From Desulfobacteraceae bacterium (GTDB taxonomy: Bacteria > Desulfobacterota > Desulfobacteria > Desulfobacterales > SURF-7): a DNA stretch of 32,276 nucleotides. Under the pieces are notes generated by a model, which saw only the letters and a list, made by a program, of their open reading frames with translations, did no database searches and was not told the origin of the DNA. The stretch is from NCBI GenBank assembly GCA_030618465.1, contig JAUXDD010000006.1:1-32276 (forward strand), written 5' to 3'. Of the stretch, positions 9,017 through 17,627 are shown piece after piece (position 1 is the stretch's first letter; each line of letters begins with the position of its first letter). A program made the translations under genes and the position numbers.

Positions 9017-10078
9017 TTATGAGTAAATGACATTGTACGAAAGCGGAGGAAATTTCCAGATGCCCGGTTTCGGAAGGATCTGCTGGGCTCCCACAGTAAG
9101 CCAGTACGGGTCGGTTTTGAGTTCCCTTAATTTGCCGTCATCAGGGGGTTTGGCATGTTCTGTGTACGAACACGTTGCCTGGAATATACAGATGCATTGT
9201 TTGTTGTTATGGGTTATTGCATAGTTCTTTTTAAATGTTTCAATCGGAATTTTTTTCGCATCAGCAATTTGAGCAATTTCTTTTTTTGAGAATTTAATAA
9301 GAATGGATTTTGCGACACCTCTCTCGGAGATTCGTATCAATGCCCTTGATTCACTGCTTCCTGCATAAATTGTATACAGACACGGAATTCGTTTAAAAAA
9401 CTGAGCCGCAACTATTGCAGCTGTCCTTCTGCCCCCGGCCATTGCCGGGAGGCCGTAATACTCAAAAAATTTTTTTTGAATAACTTCAGCGTATTTATCG
9501 CCTTTTTCATAAAGATCCTTTGAAATATATCTGAGATGGCGTGCAAGATCTTCAGCTGCATCAGCGATTGGCCAGTCAATACGAACGTGATAATGCGAGA
9601 GCGCATAACGGGCCTTTGCAATACTTGTGGGATCTCTTTTAATCAACAGGGCATAATCCACCGGTAGAAGTTCTTTCAGGAAATCAAAAAATTTTGCGGA
9701 TTCAAGATATTTCTGATTTCGACCATATTTTTTTGTAAGCGGGAGTGATTTTGTTTTAAGAAGATTTACTTTTGTTGTTTTGTTATCGTTAAAAAACCGG
9801 ATGTACTTTTTGTGAATTTCAGGAAGATCATCTTCAAGAAACATCACGAGAAAAGCATTTTGAGGGCCATATTCAATATTAGGTATCAGGGCACGGGGCT
9901 TCAATTCTCGTCTTTCAACAAAAGGATATGGAATCTTCTGTGCTGAAAACTTATTATATGAATCCACAAGGGCGTATTTTAAAATGAACTGATCCAGTTC
10001 ATCCCTTAAAAGTTTATAGTATGAACGTCTTAAACGATCTGAAAGACAAATTTCTTCTCTGAAATCCCAGAATGCCAA
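9017..10078 (-). CDS. Uncharacterised 353-aa protein
   Basis: I do not recognise this protein. It is soluble-looking, with no signal peptide or membrane segment. It is rich in Lys, Tyr and Phe and basic overall. A Gly/Ala-rich patch, GLPAMAGGRRTAAIVAAQFF, lies near residue 215, and the C-terminal third has a C-x-C plus C cluster (QCICIFQATCSY). The start is a TTG at 10078: AAAGGA lies about 7 nt upstream in the minus-strand leader, and no ATG occurs before about residue 80. The gene is convergent with the GNAT gene (11-nt gap). It is separated from pgk by 164 nt containing a hairpin, so it is probably its own unit. Its length and intact frame make it a real gene. Confidence 0.7.
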   Translation of the reverse strand: MAFWDFREEICLSDRLRRSYYKLLRDELDQFILKYALVDSYNKFSAQKIPYPFVERRELKPRALIPNIEYGPQNAFLVMFLEDDLPEIHKKYIRFFNDNKTTKVNLLKTKSLPLTKKYGRNQKYLESAKFFDFLKELLPVDYALLIKRDPTSIAKARYALSHYHVRIDWPIADAAEDLARHLRYISKDLYEKGDKYAEVIQKKFFEYYGLPAMAGGRRTAAIVAAQFFKRIPCLYTIYAGSSESRALIRISERGVAKSILIKFSKKEIAQIADAKKIPIETFKKNYAITHNNKQCICIFQATCSYTEHAKPPDDGKLRELKTDPYWLTVGAQQILPKPGIWKFPPLSYNVIYS

Positions 10079-10190
10079 TTTTTATTCCTTTTGCAGATTA
10101 ATGGAATGATTTATTTTGACTGATAACAAGGCTTAATATATTAATATCATTATATCCGGAAATCGTCAATGGGTTCTTTGTTAATCCTTA

Positions 10191-10224
10191 GTGAAAAAAT
10201 TAACGCTTGTTAAGTTTTTTTCAC
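10191..10224. terminator. Possible terminator hairpin after pgk
   Basis: GTGAAAAAA (10191-10199) pairs with TTTTTTCAC (10216-10224), with three extra pairs across a small bulge. It starts 19 nt past the pgk stop and lies between two minus-strand genes. The A and T runs sit inside the stem and no U tract follows on the minus strand, so it is not a textbook intrinsic terminator. Confidence 0.35.
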
Positions 10225-10242
10225 GACTTTTGGTCTGATTCG

Positions 10243-11439
10243 TTACATATCCGTTAAAGACACAACACCGGGTAATTTCTTGCCCGCGAGAAATTCCAGT
10301 GATGCGCCTCCTCCGGTTGAAACATGGGAAACCTTGTCAGCCACACCCGCTTTTTCAACTGCTGAAGCTGAATCACCACCGCCAATAATTGTTGTGGCGC
10401 CCTTTGCTGTTGCCTCAGCAAGAACATCAGCAATGGCGTAAGTCCCTTTTGAGGTTTCTTCAATTTCAAATACACCCATTGGTCCGTTCCAGACAATTGT
10501 TTTTGCTCCATCCAGAGTAGAACGGAACGCTTTAATTGAATTGTTTCCAATATCAAGCCCAAGCCAGCCGTCAGGGATTGATTCAGCGTTGACTTCCTTA
10601 AGCCGGCCGACTTTTCTTCCGTCAAAATCCAGCTTATCAGAAATGATACAATCAACAGGAAGCAGAATCTTGTTTTTCCCCTGATTCAGAAGGTCGCCGG
10701 CAAGGTCAACCTTATCTTCTTCAAGGAGTGAGTTTCCAATATCCCGTCCCATTGACTTGAAAAAGGTATAGGCCATTCCACCGCCAATAATCAGCCTGTC
10801 GACTTTAGGAAGCAGGTTGGAGATCACATCAATTTTGCCTGATATTTTTGCGCCGCCAAGAATAGCAACAAACGGTCTGTCCGGATTTTCCATAATCCTG
10901 CCAAGGTAATCCAGTTCTTTCATGAGAAGATAACCGGCAGCACATTGATCTATATAATGCGTAACTCCTTCCGTAGATGCATGCGCACGATGGGCAGTTC
11001 CAAAAGCGTCATTTACATAAATATCACCCAGTCGGGCCAGTTGTGATGCAAAAGTCTTATCATTTTTTGTTTCCTGGGTGTAATAGCGAAGATTTTCAAG
11101 TAGAAGCACATCACCTTCTGCTAATTTTTCTGCCGCCTCTTCTGCCGGTTCGCCGATGCAGTCGCCGGCAAAAGAGACCTGTTTGCCAAGAATATTTTCA
11201 ATGACCGGTATACAGGGTTGTAAGGACATTTCAGGAATTCGTTCACCTTTGGGTCTGCCTAAATGTGACATCAGGATCAGTTTTCCTCCGTTTTCAATGA
11301 TATATTTTATTGAAGGCACAGCCGCTTTAATCCTCTTGTCATTTGCCACTTTTCCCTGTTCAAGCGGTACGTTGAAATCTACACGCATTAAAACGCGTTT
11401 TCCGTTAAGGTCAAGATTTTCAATTGTCAGTTTTTTCAT
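10243..11439 (-). CDS. pgk: Phosphoglycerate kinase
   Basis: A 398-aa cytoplasmic glycolytic/gluconeogenic enzyme that interconverts 1,3-bisphosphoglycerate plus ADP with 3-phosphoglycerate plus ATP. N-terminal substrate-site motifs are [21 protein letters not shown] and the [14 protein letters not shown] block. The C-terminal nucleotide domain has [28 protein letters not shown] and [14 protein letters not shown] place the start at the ATG at 11439 because AAAGGTGG (11452-11445) is 5 nt upstream. A GTG at 11448 lies inside that Shine-Dalgarno. The start codon lies within the 3' end of the upstream 99-aa gene (20-nt overlap), which suggests translational coupling. It is the last gene of the gyrA run. 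Confidence 0.96.
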   Translation of the reverse strand: MKKLTIENLDLNGKRVLMRVDFNVPLEQGKVANDKRIKAAVPSIKYIIENGGKLILMSHLGRPKGERIPEMSLQPCIPVIENILGKQVSFAGDCIGEPAEEAAEKLAEGDVLLLENLRYYTQETKNDKTFASQLARLGDIYVNDAFGTAHRAHASTEGVTHYIDQCAAGYLLMKELDYLGRIMENPDRPFVAILGGAKISGKIDVISNLLPKVDRLIIGGGMAYTFFKSMGRDIGNSLLEEDKVDLAGDLLNQGKNKILLPVDCIISDKLDFDGRKVGRLKEVNAESIPDGWLGLDIGNNSIKAFRSTLDGAKTIVWNGPMGVFEIEETSKGTYAIADVLAEATAKGATTIIGGGDSASAVEKAGVADKVSHVSTGGGASLEFLAGKKLPGVVSLTDM

Positions 11440-11719
11440 TATCGCCACCTTTATTTAAATCCTTTTTTATTCGATCCAGATGTTTTTTTTGCGACCATCT
11501 TTTCAGAAAAGGTATCCTGCCTGAATTGTATGCCCGGTCAACTTTTTCTTCTTTGACTTTAAGGCCGTTTTTCCCATTCATTGCAGACTTCAGGCACTTT
11601 GTTTTGTAAGGGCAGGAAAGACAGGATTCGGGGGAGTGCCTTAAACTGTCTGAACCAGCAGGGAAAACAGAATCAAGGATGCCGAAGCAGGATGGGTAAT
11701 TCGTTCTATTCCCGGTCAT
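11420..11719 (-). CDS. Small four-cysteine protein with WhiB-like Cys spacing
   Basis: A 99-aa protein between radC and pgk, overlapping both (14 nt with the radC 3' end, 20 nt with the pgk 5' end). I chose the ATG at 11719 because CAGGATGG stands 5 nt upstream; an ATG at 11728 would add three residues. Cysteines are C11, C33, C36 and C42, in PSCFGILDSVFP and ESCLSCPYKTKCLKSAM. The pattern C-x21-C-x2-C-x5-C is the kind of spacing that binds a [4Fe-4S] cluster in WhiB proteins. FP-x-G and CP-x3-x-CL also resemble that family. The rest is basic and helical (FLKRWSQKKHLDRIKKDL) and lacks the GVWGG turn of WhiB. A metal- or cluster-binding role is an inference, and no function can be named. Confidence 0.7.
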   Translation of the reverse strand: MTGNRTNYPSCFGILDSVFPAGSDSLRHSPESCLSCPYKTKCLKSAMNGKNGLKVKEEKVDRAYNSGRIPFLKRWSQKKHLDRIKKDLNKGGDNEKTDN

Positions 11720-12458
11720 ATTGACCATCCTGTAACTGGTTGCTCTGAGTTTCGTATTCTTTGTTCATCCGGGTGATATATCCATGATCCGCAAAACTGA
11801 AATAGCTGTTATCACCAATGATGATATGTTCATGAACAATTATTCCCATAACTTTACAGGCAAAAAGAAGACGGCGGGTGATGGAAATATCTTCCGGGGA
11901 AGGCTCCGGATCTCCGGATGGGTGGTTATGGGCAAAGATCAGCGCAGCGGCATGCTGATTCAAGGCGATGCGGACGACTTCCCTTGGATAAACTGAACTG
12001 GAGGTCAATGTGCCTTTAAATAATATATCTGTTGAAACAATCCTGTTTTTTGCATCAAGAAATATGACTTTGAAACACTCCCGTTCTTTGTCTCTGATTG
12101 TATGGTTTAGAAATTCAATGAGTTCTTTTGAATTGTGTATGGGATTTTTGTTGATCAACTTTTTTTCAAGGTAGCGGTCGGCAACTGCTTTAATCAGTTT
12201 GATACCAAATATATTAACAGGGCCGATTCCTTTTATCTCACACAGTTTTTCCTGTGGCGCCTCAAGTACTCCCTGAAGTGAATTGAATTGTTCCAGGGCT
12301 TTTTTTGCAGCAGCTTTGCAGTCTTTTCTGGGAGTGGCAAGTGACAGCAGGAGTTCAATGATTTCATAATCATGAAAACCTGACAGACCGGATTCAAGAA
12401 ATTTATCACGCAATCGTTTCCTGTGGCCTGCTCCTTTATGAGGTTTGGATGTTCCCAT
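11706..12458 (-). CDS. radC: RadC-family JAB domain protein
   Basis: A 250-aa protein of usual RadC length. The N-terminal UPF0758 region includes a helix-hairpin-helix turn at GIGP (77-80). The C-terminal JAB/MPN domain has Glu160, then H177-x-H179 in AHNHPSGD and Asp190, the expected metal ligands. RadC was named for DNA repair, but the family's true biochemical role is unsettled. The nearby glycolytic and gyrase genes do not clarify it. It begins 18 nt after gpsA with only a weak ribosome site. Its last 14 nt overlap the next gene. Confidence 0.92.
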   Translation of the reverse strand: MGTSKPHKGAGHRKRLRDKFLESGLSGFHDYEIIELLLSLATPRKDCKAAAKKALEQFNSLQGVLEAPQEKLCEIKGIGPVNIFGIKLIKAVADRYLEKKLINKNPIHNSKELIEFLNHTIRDKERECFKVIFLDAKNRIVSTDILFKGTLTSSSVYPREVVRIALNQHAAALIFAHNHPSGDPEPSPEDISITRRLLFACKVMGIIVHEHIIIGDNSYFSFADHGYITRMNKEYETQSNQLQDGQYDRE

Positions 12459-12476
12459 GGTTTTAATAAAGTACGC

Positions 12477-13514
12477 TTACACTTTATCATCAATTTCTTT
12501 TTTAAGATCACGGGTCATTAGCCTTTTTAAGGCTTCCGCGGGCGTTCGGTTGTCGTAAAGAATATGGTAGACCTCGTGAGAAATCGGCATTTCAACATCA
12601 AGTTTACGGGAAAGATTGTAAACCGATTTAGCTGTTCTGACGCCTTCTGCTACCATACGCATGTCAGCAAGAATTTCTTTCAATGTTTTTCCCTGACCGA
12701 TCTGTTTGCCCAGCGTATAGTTACGGCTTAAATTCCCGGTACAGGTAAGCATCAGATCACCAACACCGGCAAGGCCGGCAAATGTATGCGGGTTTGCACC
12801 AAGCTTTATACCAAGACGTCGTAATTCGGTAAGTCCCCTGGTTACAAGGGCAGCCCTTGTGTTTAAGCCGAACTCAAGTCCGTCAATTATTCCGGCTGCA
12901 ATGGCGATTACATTTTTAACCGCACCGCCAAGTTCAACACCCATCACATCGTCATTTGTGTAAACCCTGAAAAGAGACGTTGCAAATACATGCTGAACAA
13001 AGGAGGCCGTTTCGTTATTTTTTGAGGCTACCGTCACCAGGGTCGGTAAATTCATTCCAACCTCTCTGGCAAAGCTGGGCCCTGAAAGGGCAACAAGACG
13101 GCTTTCATCAATATCAGCAATTGTTTCTTTAAGAACCCCCGTCATTGTCAAATGGGTTTTATTTTCTATTCCTTTTGAGGCTGTAACAAGGATTGTGTCT
13201 CCTGCCAGCAGGGGAAACATTTTTACGGATGTTTCTCTCATTAAATGGGATGGGACAGCGATCAGAACCAGATCCTTTTCTGAAACTACTTTCTCCAGAT
13301 TATTGGATGGCGAAATATTTTGAGACAGCCGGATACCCGGAAGGAAAATTTTATTCTCGCGTGATTCTTTTATCTGATTTTTGACTTCTTCCTCAAAAAC
13401 CCACAGGTCAAGTTTATACCCTTTTGTCCCAAGAAGATTCGCAAGAGCAGTCCCCCAGCTTCCAGCACCAACAACACCAATTTTTACTGACCCAACAGCC
13501 ATATTTTTTTTCAT
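12477..13514 (-). CDS. gpsA: Glycerol-3-phosphate dehydrogenase [NAD(P)+]
   Basis: A 345-aa soluble enzyme that reduces dihydroxyacetone phosphate to sn-glycerol 3-phosphate, the entry to phospholipid synthesis. The Rossmann motif G16-A-G18-S-W-G21 follows the first strand. SGPSFAREV (144-152), the catalytic Lys200 in GGAVKNV and the NTRAALVTRG signature (218-227) are all present. The start at 13514 lies only 6 nt past the gyrA stop and has little Shine-Dalgarno sequence, so translation may be coupled. A second Met at residue 5 is an alternative start. Confidence 0.96.
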   Translation of the reverse strand: MKKNMAVGSVKIGVVGAGSWGTALANLLGTKGYKLDLWVFEEEVKNQIKESRENKIFLPGIRLSQNISPSNNLEKVVSEKDLVLIAVPSHLMRETSVKMFPLLAGDTILVTASKGIENKTHLTMTGVLKETIADIDESRLVALSGPSFAREVGMNLPTLVTVASKNNETASFVQHVFATSLFRVYTNDDVMGVELGGAVKNVIAIAAGIIDGLEFGLNTRAALVTRGLTELRRLGIKLGANPHTFAGLAGVGDLMLTCTGNLSRNYTLGKQIGQGKTLKEILADMRMVAEGVRTAKSVYNLSRKLDVEMPISHEVYHILYDNRTPAEALKRLMTRDLKKEIDDKV

Positions 13515-13520
13515 AGATAT

Positions 13521-15968
13521 TTATTTTTCAGGATTTTCCAGGTCTTTTTTCTCAGCTATTCTTACTGCACCGACTACTTTTTCATGTGAATCCATTCCGA
13601 TAAGCCTTACACCCTGGGTATTACGGCTGATAACAGAAATACTGTTTACTGACATTCTGATGAGTTTCCCCGCATCTGTCATAAGCATCAATTCATCATC
13701 TTCATTCACAAGAAGAATGGTAACCACTTTACCATTACGTTCACTGGTTTTGATTGTGATAACACCTTTGCCGCCGCGTTTTTGTACATGGTATTCGTCA
13801 ATGGATGTTCGTTTGCCATAACCGTTTTCCGTTGCAGCAAAGAGTGTGGCACCGTGGCTTAGCACTTCCATTCCGACAATCCGGTCACCTGGATCCAATC
13901 TCAATCCCCTGACACCCCTTGCTGTTCTTCCGCTTGAGCGGACATCAGACTCATGGAAACGAATGGATTTGCCCATGGCTGAACACAGAAAAACATTCAG
14001 GGCGCCATTGGTAATTCTGGCTGAAATCAATTCATCACCAGGAGCGAGATTGATTGCAATAATGCCTCCAACTCTTGGGCGACTGTATGCCATAATATCT
14101 GTTTTTTTGACGGTACCGTTTTGGGTTGCCATAATGATATAAGAACCCGGTTCAAAATCAGGCACGGCTAAGACGGTTGTCAGTTTTTCGTCCTTTTCGA
14201 AATTTAAAAGATTTACAATCGCTCTGCCGGCACTTGTTCTGCCTGCCTGGGGAATGGCATAAACCTTACACCAGTATACTTTTCCCTGGTTTGTGAAAAA
14301 TAAAAAGTTATGGTGGGTTGACGCCACAAATAGATGCTCAACAAAATCCTCATCCTTTGTACCCATGGCTGTTTTGCCTTTTCCTCCACGGTGCTGGCTC
14401 TGGTACAACGTTACAGGATTCCGTTTTATATAACCTCTTTTAGATATGGTAACCACCATGTCTTCTTCAGCTATCATATCCTCCATACTGATTTCTTTGG
14501 TGGATTCAACAATTTCAGTTCTTCGCTCATCACCATAATCTTTTTTTATTTCTGCAAGTTCTTCCTTAATAATATTGAGCACCAGGCGTTCGTTACCAAG
14601 GATTTCTTTGAACTTTTTAATCGCTTTTAAAATGTTTGCATATTCTTCTAAAATTTTTTCCTGCTCAAGACCGGTTAGTCGCTGAAGTCGCATGTCCAGT
14701 ATGGCCTGGGCCTGTATCGGTGACAGCTCGAACTCCTGAACAAGTCGTGTTTTTGCTTCAGGCGGTGTTTTCGATTCACGGATAAGGGCGACCACTGCAT
14801 CAAGATTATCAAGGGCGATTTTCAAACCTTCCAGAAGATGGGCGCGTTCTTCCGCTTTTTTCAGTTCAAATTGTGTCCGTCTTACAATAATATTTTTGCG
14901 GTGAAGGATAAAATATTCGAGCACTTCTTTTAAGGTTAGCAGTTCAGGCCGGTTGTTTACGACTGCAAGAAAGATGATGCCAAAGCTGTTTTCCAACTGG
15001 GTATGCTTATACAGCTTGTTAATGATAATTTCAGGTATTTGATCTTTTTTCAGACCAATCGCAATCTGCATTCCAGTTCTGTCTGATTCATCTCTTACAT
15101 ATTTTATGCCTTCAATCTGTTTGTGCCTTACCAGTATTGCAATTTTTTCAATCAACCTGGCTTTATTCACCTGGTATGGGAGTTCGCTAATAAGGATTGT
15201 CTCGTTTTTTGAATTCTTATCCTTTTCAACTCTGACGCGTGCACGGATTCTTATTACACCGCGACCGGTACGGTACGCATCATATATTCCCCTGGTACCG
15301 TAAATAATTCCCGAAGTAGGAAAGTCAGGTCCGGGTATGTACTGAAGTAACTCCGTCCATGACATGTCAGGATTATCAATAAGGGCGTAAATTGCATCAA
15401 TTACTTCAGTAATATTGTGGGGAGGGATATTTGTTGCCATTCCAACGGCAATCCCCGAGGAACCGTTGATTAATAATGCCGGTAATTTGGCTGGCAGTAC
15501 GGACGGTTCCTGTAGGGATTCATCGTAATTCGGAATAAAATCAACCGTTTCTTTATCCAGGTCTTCCATCATATGATGTGAAAGATGCATCATCCGTATT
15601 TCAGTGTATCTCATTGCAGCGGGGGAATCTCCGTCTATGGAACCGAAATTTCCCTGTCCGTCAATAAACGGATATCGTAATGAAAAGTCCTGGGCCATTC
15701 TTACAATTGTATCATAAACAGCCGCATCCCCATGGGGATGGTATTTACCGATAACATCCCCCACTACACGGGCTGATTTTTTATACGGCTTGTTCCAGTC
15801 ATTTTTCAGCTCCCCCATTGCAAACAAAACGCGTCGGTGGACCGGTTTTAAACCATCACGAACGTCAGGCAATGCCCTTCCGATAATAACGCTCATGGCA
15901 TATTCCAGATAAGATTTTTTCATCTCATTCTCGATGAAAATTTCAGAATTTTTATCAATTTGTGTCAT
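13521..15968 (-). CDS. gyrA: DNA gyrase subunit A
   Basis: An 815-aa breakage-reunion subunit of gyrase that introduces negative supercoils together with GyrB, which is not in the window. The catalytic Tyr is Tyr121 in AAMRYTE. GyrA rather than ParC is indicated by a GyrA box, QHRGGKG at 525-531, in the C-terminal beta-pinwheel, with His where Arg is usual. In the quinolone-determining region the residue equivalent to E. coli Ser83 is Ala82, in [10 protein letters not shown], while the equivalent of Asp87 is kept as Asp86. The protein lacks a long acidic tail. CAGG about 8 nt before the ATG supports the start. It lies between an AI-2E-family permease (49-nt gap) and gpsA (6-nt gap). Confidence 0.97.
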   Translation of the reverse strand: MTQIDKNSEIFIENEMKKSYLEYAMSVIIGRALPDVRDGLKPVHRRVLFAMGELKNDWNKPYKKSARVVGDVIGKYHPHGDAAVYDTIVRMAQDFSLRYPFIDGQGNFGSIDGDSPAAMRYTEIRMMHLSHHMMEDLDKETVDFIPNYDESLQEPSVLPAKLPALLINGSSGIAVGMATNIPPHNITEVIDAIYALIDNPDMSWTELLQYIPGPDFPTSGIIYGTRGIYDAYRTGRGVIRIRARVRVEKDKNSKNETILISELPYQVNKARLIEKIAILVRHKQIEGIKYVRDESDRTGMQIAIGLKKDQIPEIIINKLYKHTQLENSFGIIFLAVVNNRPELLTLKEVLEYFILHRKNIIVRRTQFELKKAEERAHLLEGLKIALDNLDAVVALIRESKTPPEAKTRLVQEFELSPIQAQAILDMRLQRLTGLEQEKILEEYANILKAIKKFKEILGNERLVLNIIKEELAEIKKDYGDERRTEIVESTKEISMEDMIAEEDMVVTISKRGYIKRNPVTLYQSQHRGGKGKTAMGTKDEDFVEHLFVASTHHNFLFFTNQGKVYWCKVYAIPQAGRTSAGRAIVNLLNFEKDEKLTTVLAVPDFEPGSYIIMATQNGTVKKTDIMAYSRPRVGGIIAINLAPGDELISARITNGALNVFLCSAMGKSIRFHESDVRSSGRTARGVRGLRLDPGDRIVGMEVLSHGATLFAATENGYGKRTSIDEYHVQKRGGKGVITIKTSERNGKVVTILLVNEDDELMLMTDAGKLIRMSVNSISVISRNTQGVRLIGMDSHEKVVGAVRIAEKKDLENPEK

Positions 15969-16017
15969 TTTATATACCTGCTGATAGCTTAAAAAAAATT
16001 ACTATATTAGTCATGGG

Positions 16018-17151
16018 TCATCTCTGTTTTATCTCTTCAGGGTGTTCAACCATTCTCTGATAGTTTGTTATATAAATATCTGTTAATGTTATAAAACCTG
16101 ATATTATAAGAGGGCCGTAAATAATCCCCAGAATTCCAAATAGATTTAATCCCCCCACAATGGAAAGAAATACAAGCAGCGTATGCATTTTTATGCGATT
16201 CCCTACCAGTTTGGGTTTAAATAGATATTCAATACCAAACGATAGAACTACGTAAAAGATGATAAAAAACACCCCTGAGGCTATATGGCCGTTTAATAAA
16301 AAATAAATAGCAGCAGGAATAAAGACTATGCCGATTCCTAAAATCGGAAGAAACGCAAGCAGGGACATCAATACACCCCATAAAAAAGGTGATTTTATTC
16401 CAAATAAGGAAAAAACAATACCGCCAATAATACCTTGAATAATACCGCCCAGCCCGTTGCCTATTAAAATGGCCCCGCCCATGTCTTTAAATTTTTTGAT
16501 CAGTTTTTCATCCTGTTCATTTGGAAGCGGAGATATCTTGATGATGAATTGAATCAATTTGTCTCCGTCAATCAGAAGATAATAGATAACAAGGAGCATA
16601 AAAAAGAAACTTATCAATATTTTAAGCATATCGGCGGTAATTGCGCGGGCCTGTTCAAACAGGAAAAGTCCGATGTCCTTGCCCATGTTTGAAATCCATT
16701 TGTTTGCATTTTCAATGGAGAGATCAATATTAAATTTTGCAAACAGTACAGATGCTTTATTAAAAATCATGCTGTTTTCAATAAAATTTTCGTTCTGACT
16801 GCTGATAAGTGCATCTTTTCCTAAAAAATAAAGTTGTTGAGCTTCTTTTGCAAGTTGTCCAACCAGAAGAAACATTGGAATAAAAAGGATAAAAAATATA
16901 AGCATGCACGTTAAAAATGATGCAAACGGGGAATTTATTTTATCCGTCACATTGAAAAATTTGTAGATGGGTCTAAAAATACCTGTGATAACAGCTGCCA
17001 GGATTAATATGGGAAAGAAAGGCAGTAAAAGCCAGCAGATCAGAACAATTGAGAGGATAAAGAGAACAAGAAAAAACCAGAAGATCATATTGCCTGAATT
17101 GAGTTCCTGCATCAAATCTTTTTTTGTTTGCTGCTTGTCGTCTGTGGGCAT
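16018..17151 (-). CDS. AI-2E/PerM-family membrane permease
   Basis: An inner-membrane protein of 377 aa from the ATG at 17151; an upstream ATG at 17193 would add 14 residues and no start has a good ribosome site. Two hydrophobic stretches lie near the N-terminus and a cytoplasmic or periplasmic central part follows. C-terminal helices then carry the family signature KPKLVGNRIKMHTLLVFLSI and GILGIIYGPL. The family (COG0628) includes the TqsA exporter of AI-2 and many members of unknown substrate, some of them ion or solute exporters, so AI-2 transport should not be assumed. It sits between the 51-aa membrane protein and gyrA. Confidence 0.88.
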   Translation of the reverse strand: MPTDDKQQTKKDLMQELNSGNMIFWFFLVLFILSIVLICWLLLPFFPILILAAVITGIFRPIYKFFNVTDKINSPFASFLTCMLIFFILFIPMFLLVGQLAKEAQQLYFLGKDALISSQNENFIENSMIFNKASVLFAKFNIDLSIENANKWISNMGKDIGLFLFEQARAITADMLKILISFFFMLLVIYYLLIDGDKLIQFIIKISPLPNEQDEKLIKKFKDMGGAILIGNGLGGIIQGIIGGIVFSLFGIKSPFLWGVLMSLLAFLPILGIGIVFIPAAIYFLLNGHIASGVFFIIFYVVLSFGIEYLFKPKLVGNRIKMHTLLVFLSIVGGLNLFGILGIIYGPLIISGFITLTDIYITNYQRMVEHPEEIKQR

Positions 17152-17226
17152 AAGGCATACGGTATGTAAACTCTGCAGGCACAGGACCTGCATCTAAGCA
17201 TCAGAAATTAAAATACGGACAGGCAT

Positions 17227-17382
17227 CTATTTGCTGACAATGGCACCTGCCAGCAGATACAACATTATTTCATAAAGACAAACCGGTACATAATTGCCAA
17301 AAATATGATAAATGATTCCACCGCCAATTATGGCCGGAGCTGCGAAAAATACCATAATACCCAATTTTCTGCTGATGTTCAT
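17227..17382 (-). CDS. Small 51-aa two-helix membrane protein
   Basis: An intact short frame beginning ATG at 17382 with AGGAG (17397-17393) 10 nt upstream and ending TAG at 17229-17227. The product starts MNISRKLGIMVFFAAPAI. It has two hydrophobic stretches, about 8-29 and 36-50, joined by a short HIFGNYVP turn. I do not recognise it. Support comes from the ribosome site, the coherent membrane topology, the good promoter 55-85 nt upstream and the position right before the permease gene. It would be the first gene of the gyrA-containing run. It may act with the permease, but that is an inference from position. Confidence 0.6.
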   Translation of the reverse strand: MNISRKLGIMVFFAAPAIIGGGIIYHIFGNYVPVCLYEIMLYLLAGAIVSK

Positions 17383-17437
17383 TATTTATTATCTCCTGAA
17401 ATAATAACGTTAAGTATTTTTATAACCAGAATGGTAT

Positions 17438-17466
17438 TTAATAGTGCAACGAACACAAATTATCAA
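17438..17466 (-). promoter_or_regulatory. Sigma70-type promoter for the gyrA-pgk run
   Basis: On the minus strand, TTGATA (17466-17461) and TATTAA (17443-17438) have a 17-nt spacer. The match to consensus is five of six at -35 and four of six at -10. It points toward the 51-aa gene, giving a leader of about 50 nt. It is the best promoter candidate for the seven-gene minus-strand run, though internal promoters may exist. Confidence 0.55.
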
Positions 17467-17482
17467 GAAAAAAATTATGTAA

Positions 17483-17554
17483 GTTTGCCGGTTAGATGGT
17501 TGGTTAATTCTTCAAATATGACAACAACCTTATTTAGCAGGCCAACCGGCAAAC
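17483..17554. repeat. 11-bp dyad separated by 50 bp in a divergent intergenic region
   Basis: GTTTGCCGGTT (17483-17493) and its exact complement AACCGGCAAAC (17544-17554) flank 50 bp. A smaller inner pair, GGTTG and CAACC, lies inside. The dyad starts 17 bp behind the -35 box of the minus-strand promoter and 74 bp before the NRDE-protein ATG. It could be paired operator half-sites or a long stem in an RNA. The remainder of the 17383-17627 gap shows no other gene; a weak plus-strand TTGATA/GATAAT pair (17565-17591, 15-nt spacer) may serve the NRDE gene. Confidence 0.6.
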
Positions 17555-17627
17555 ACTTTCCATATTGATAAAAATAACCAAATCAGATAATTGATTTTAA
17601 TAAGTACCTGATACAGGAAAAAATACC

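Noticed and set aside
16018-17151. AI-2 quorum-signal transport as the function of the permease
   Set aside because: The family name covers many substrates; no luxS, lsr or other quorum genes are nearby.
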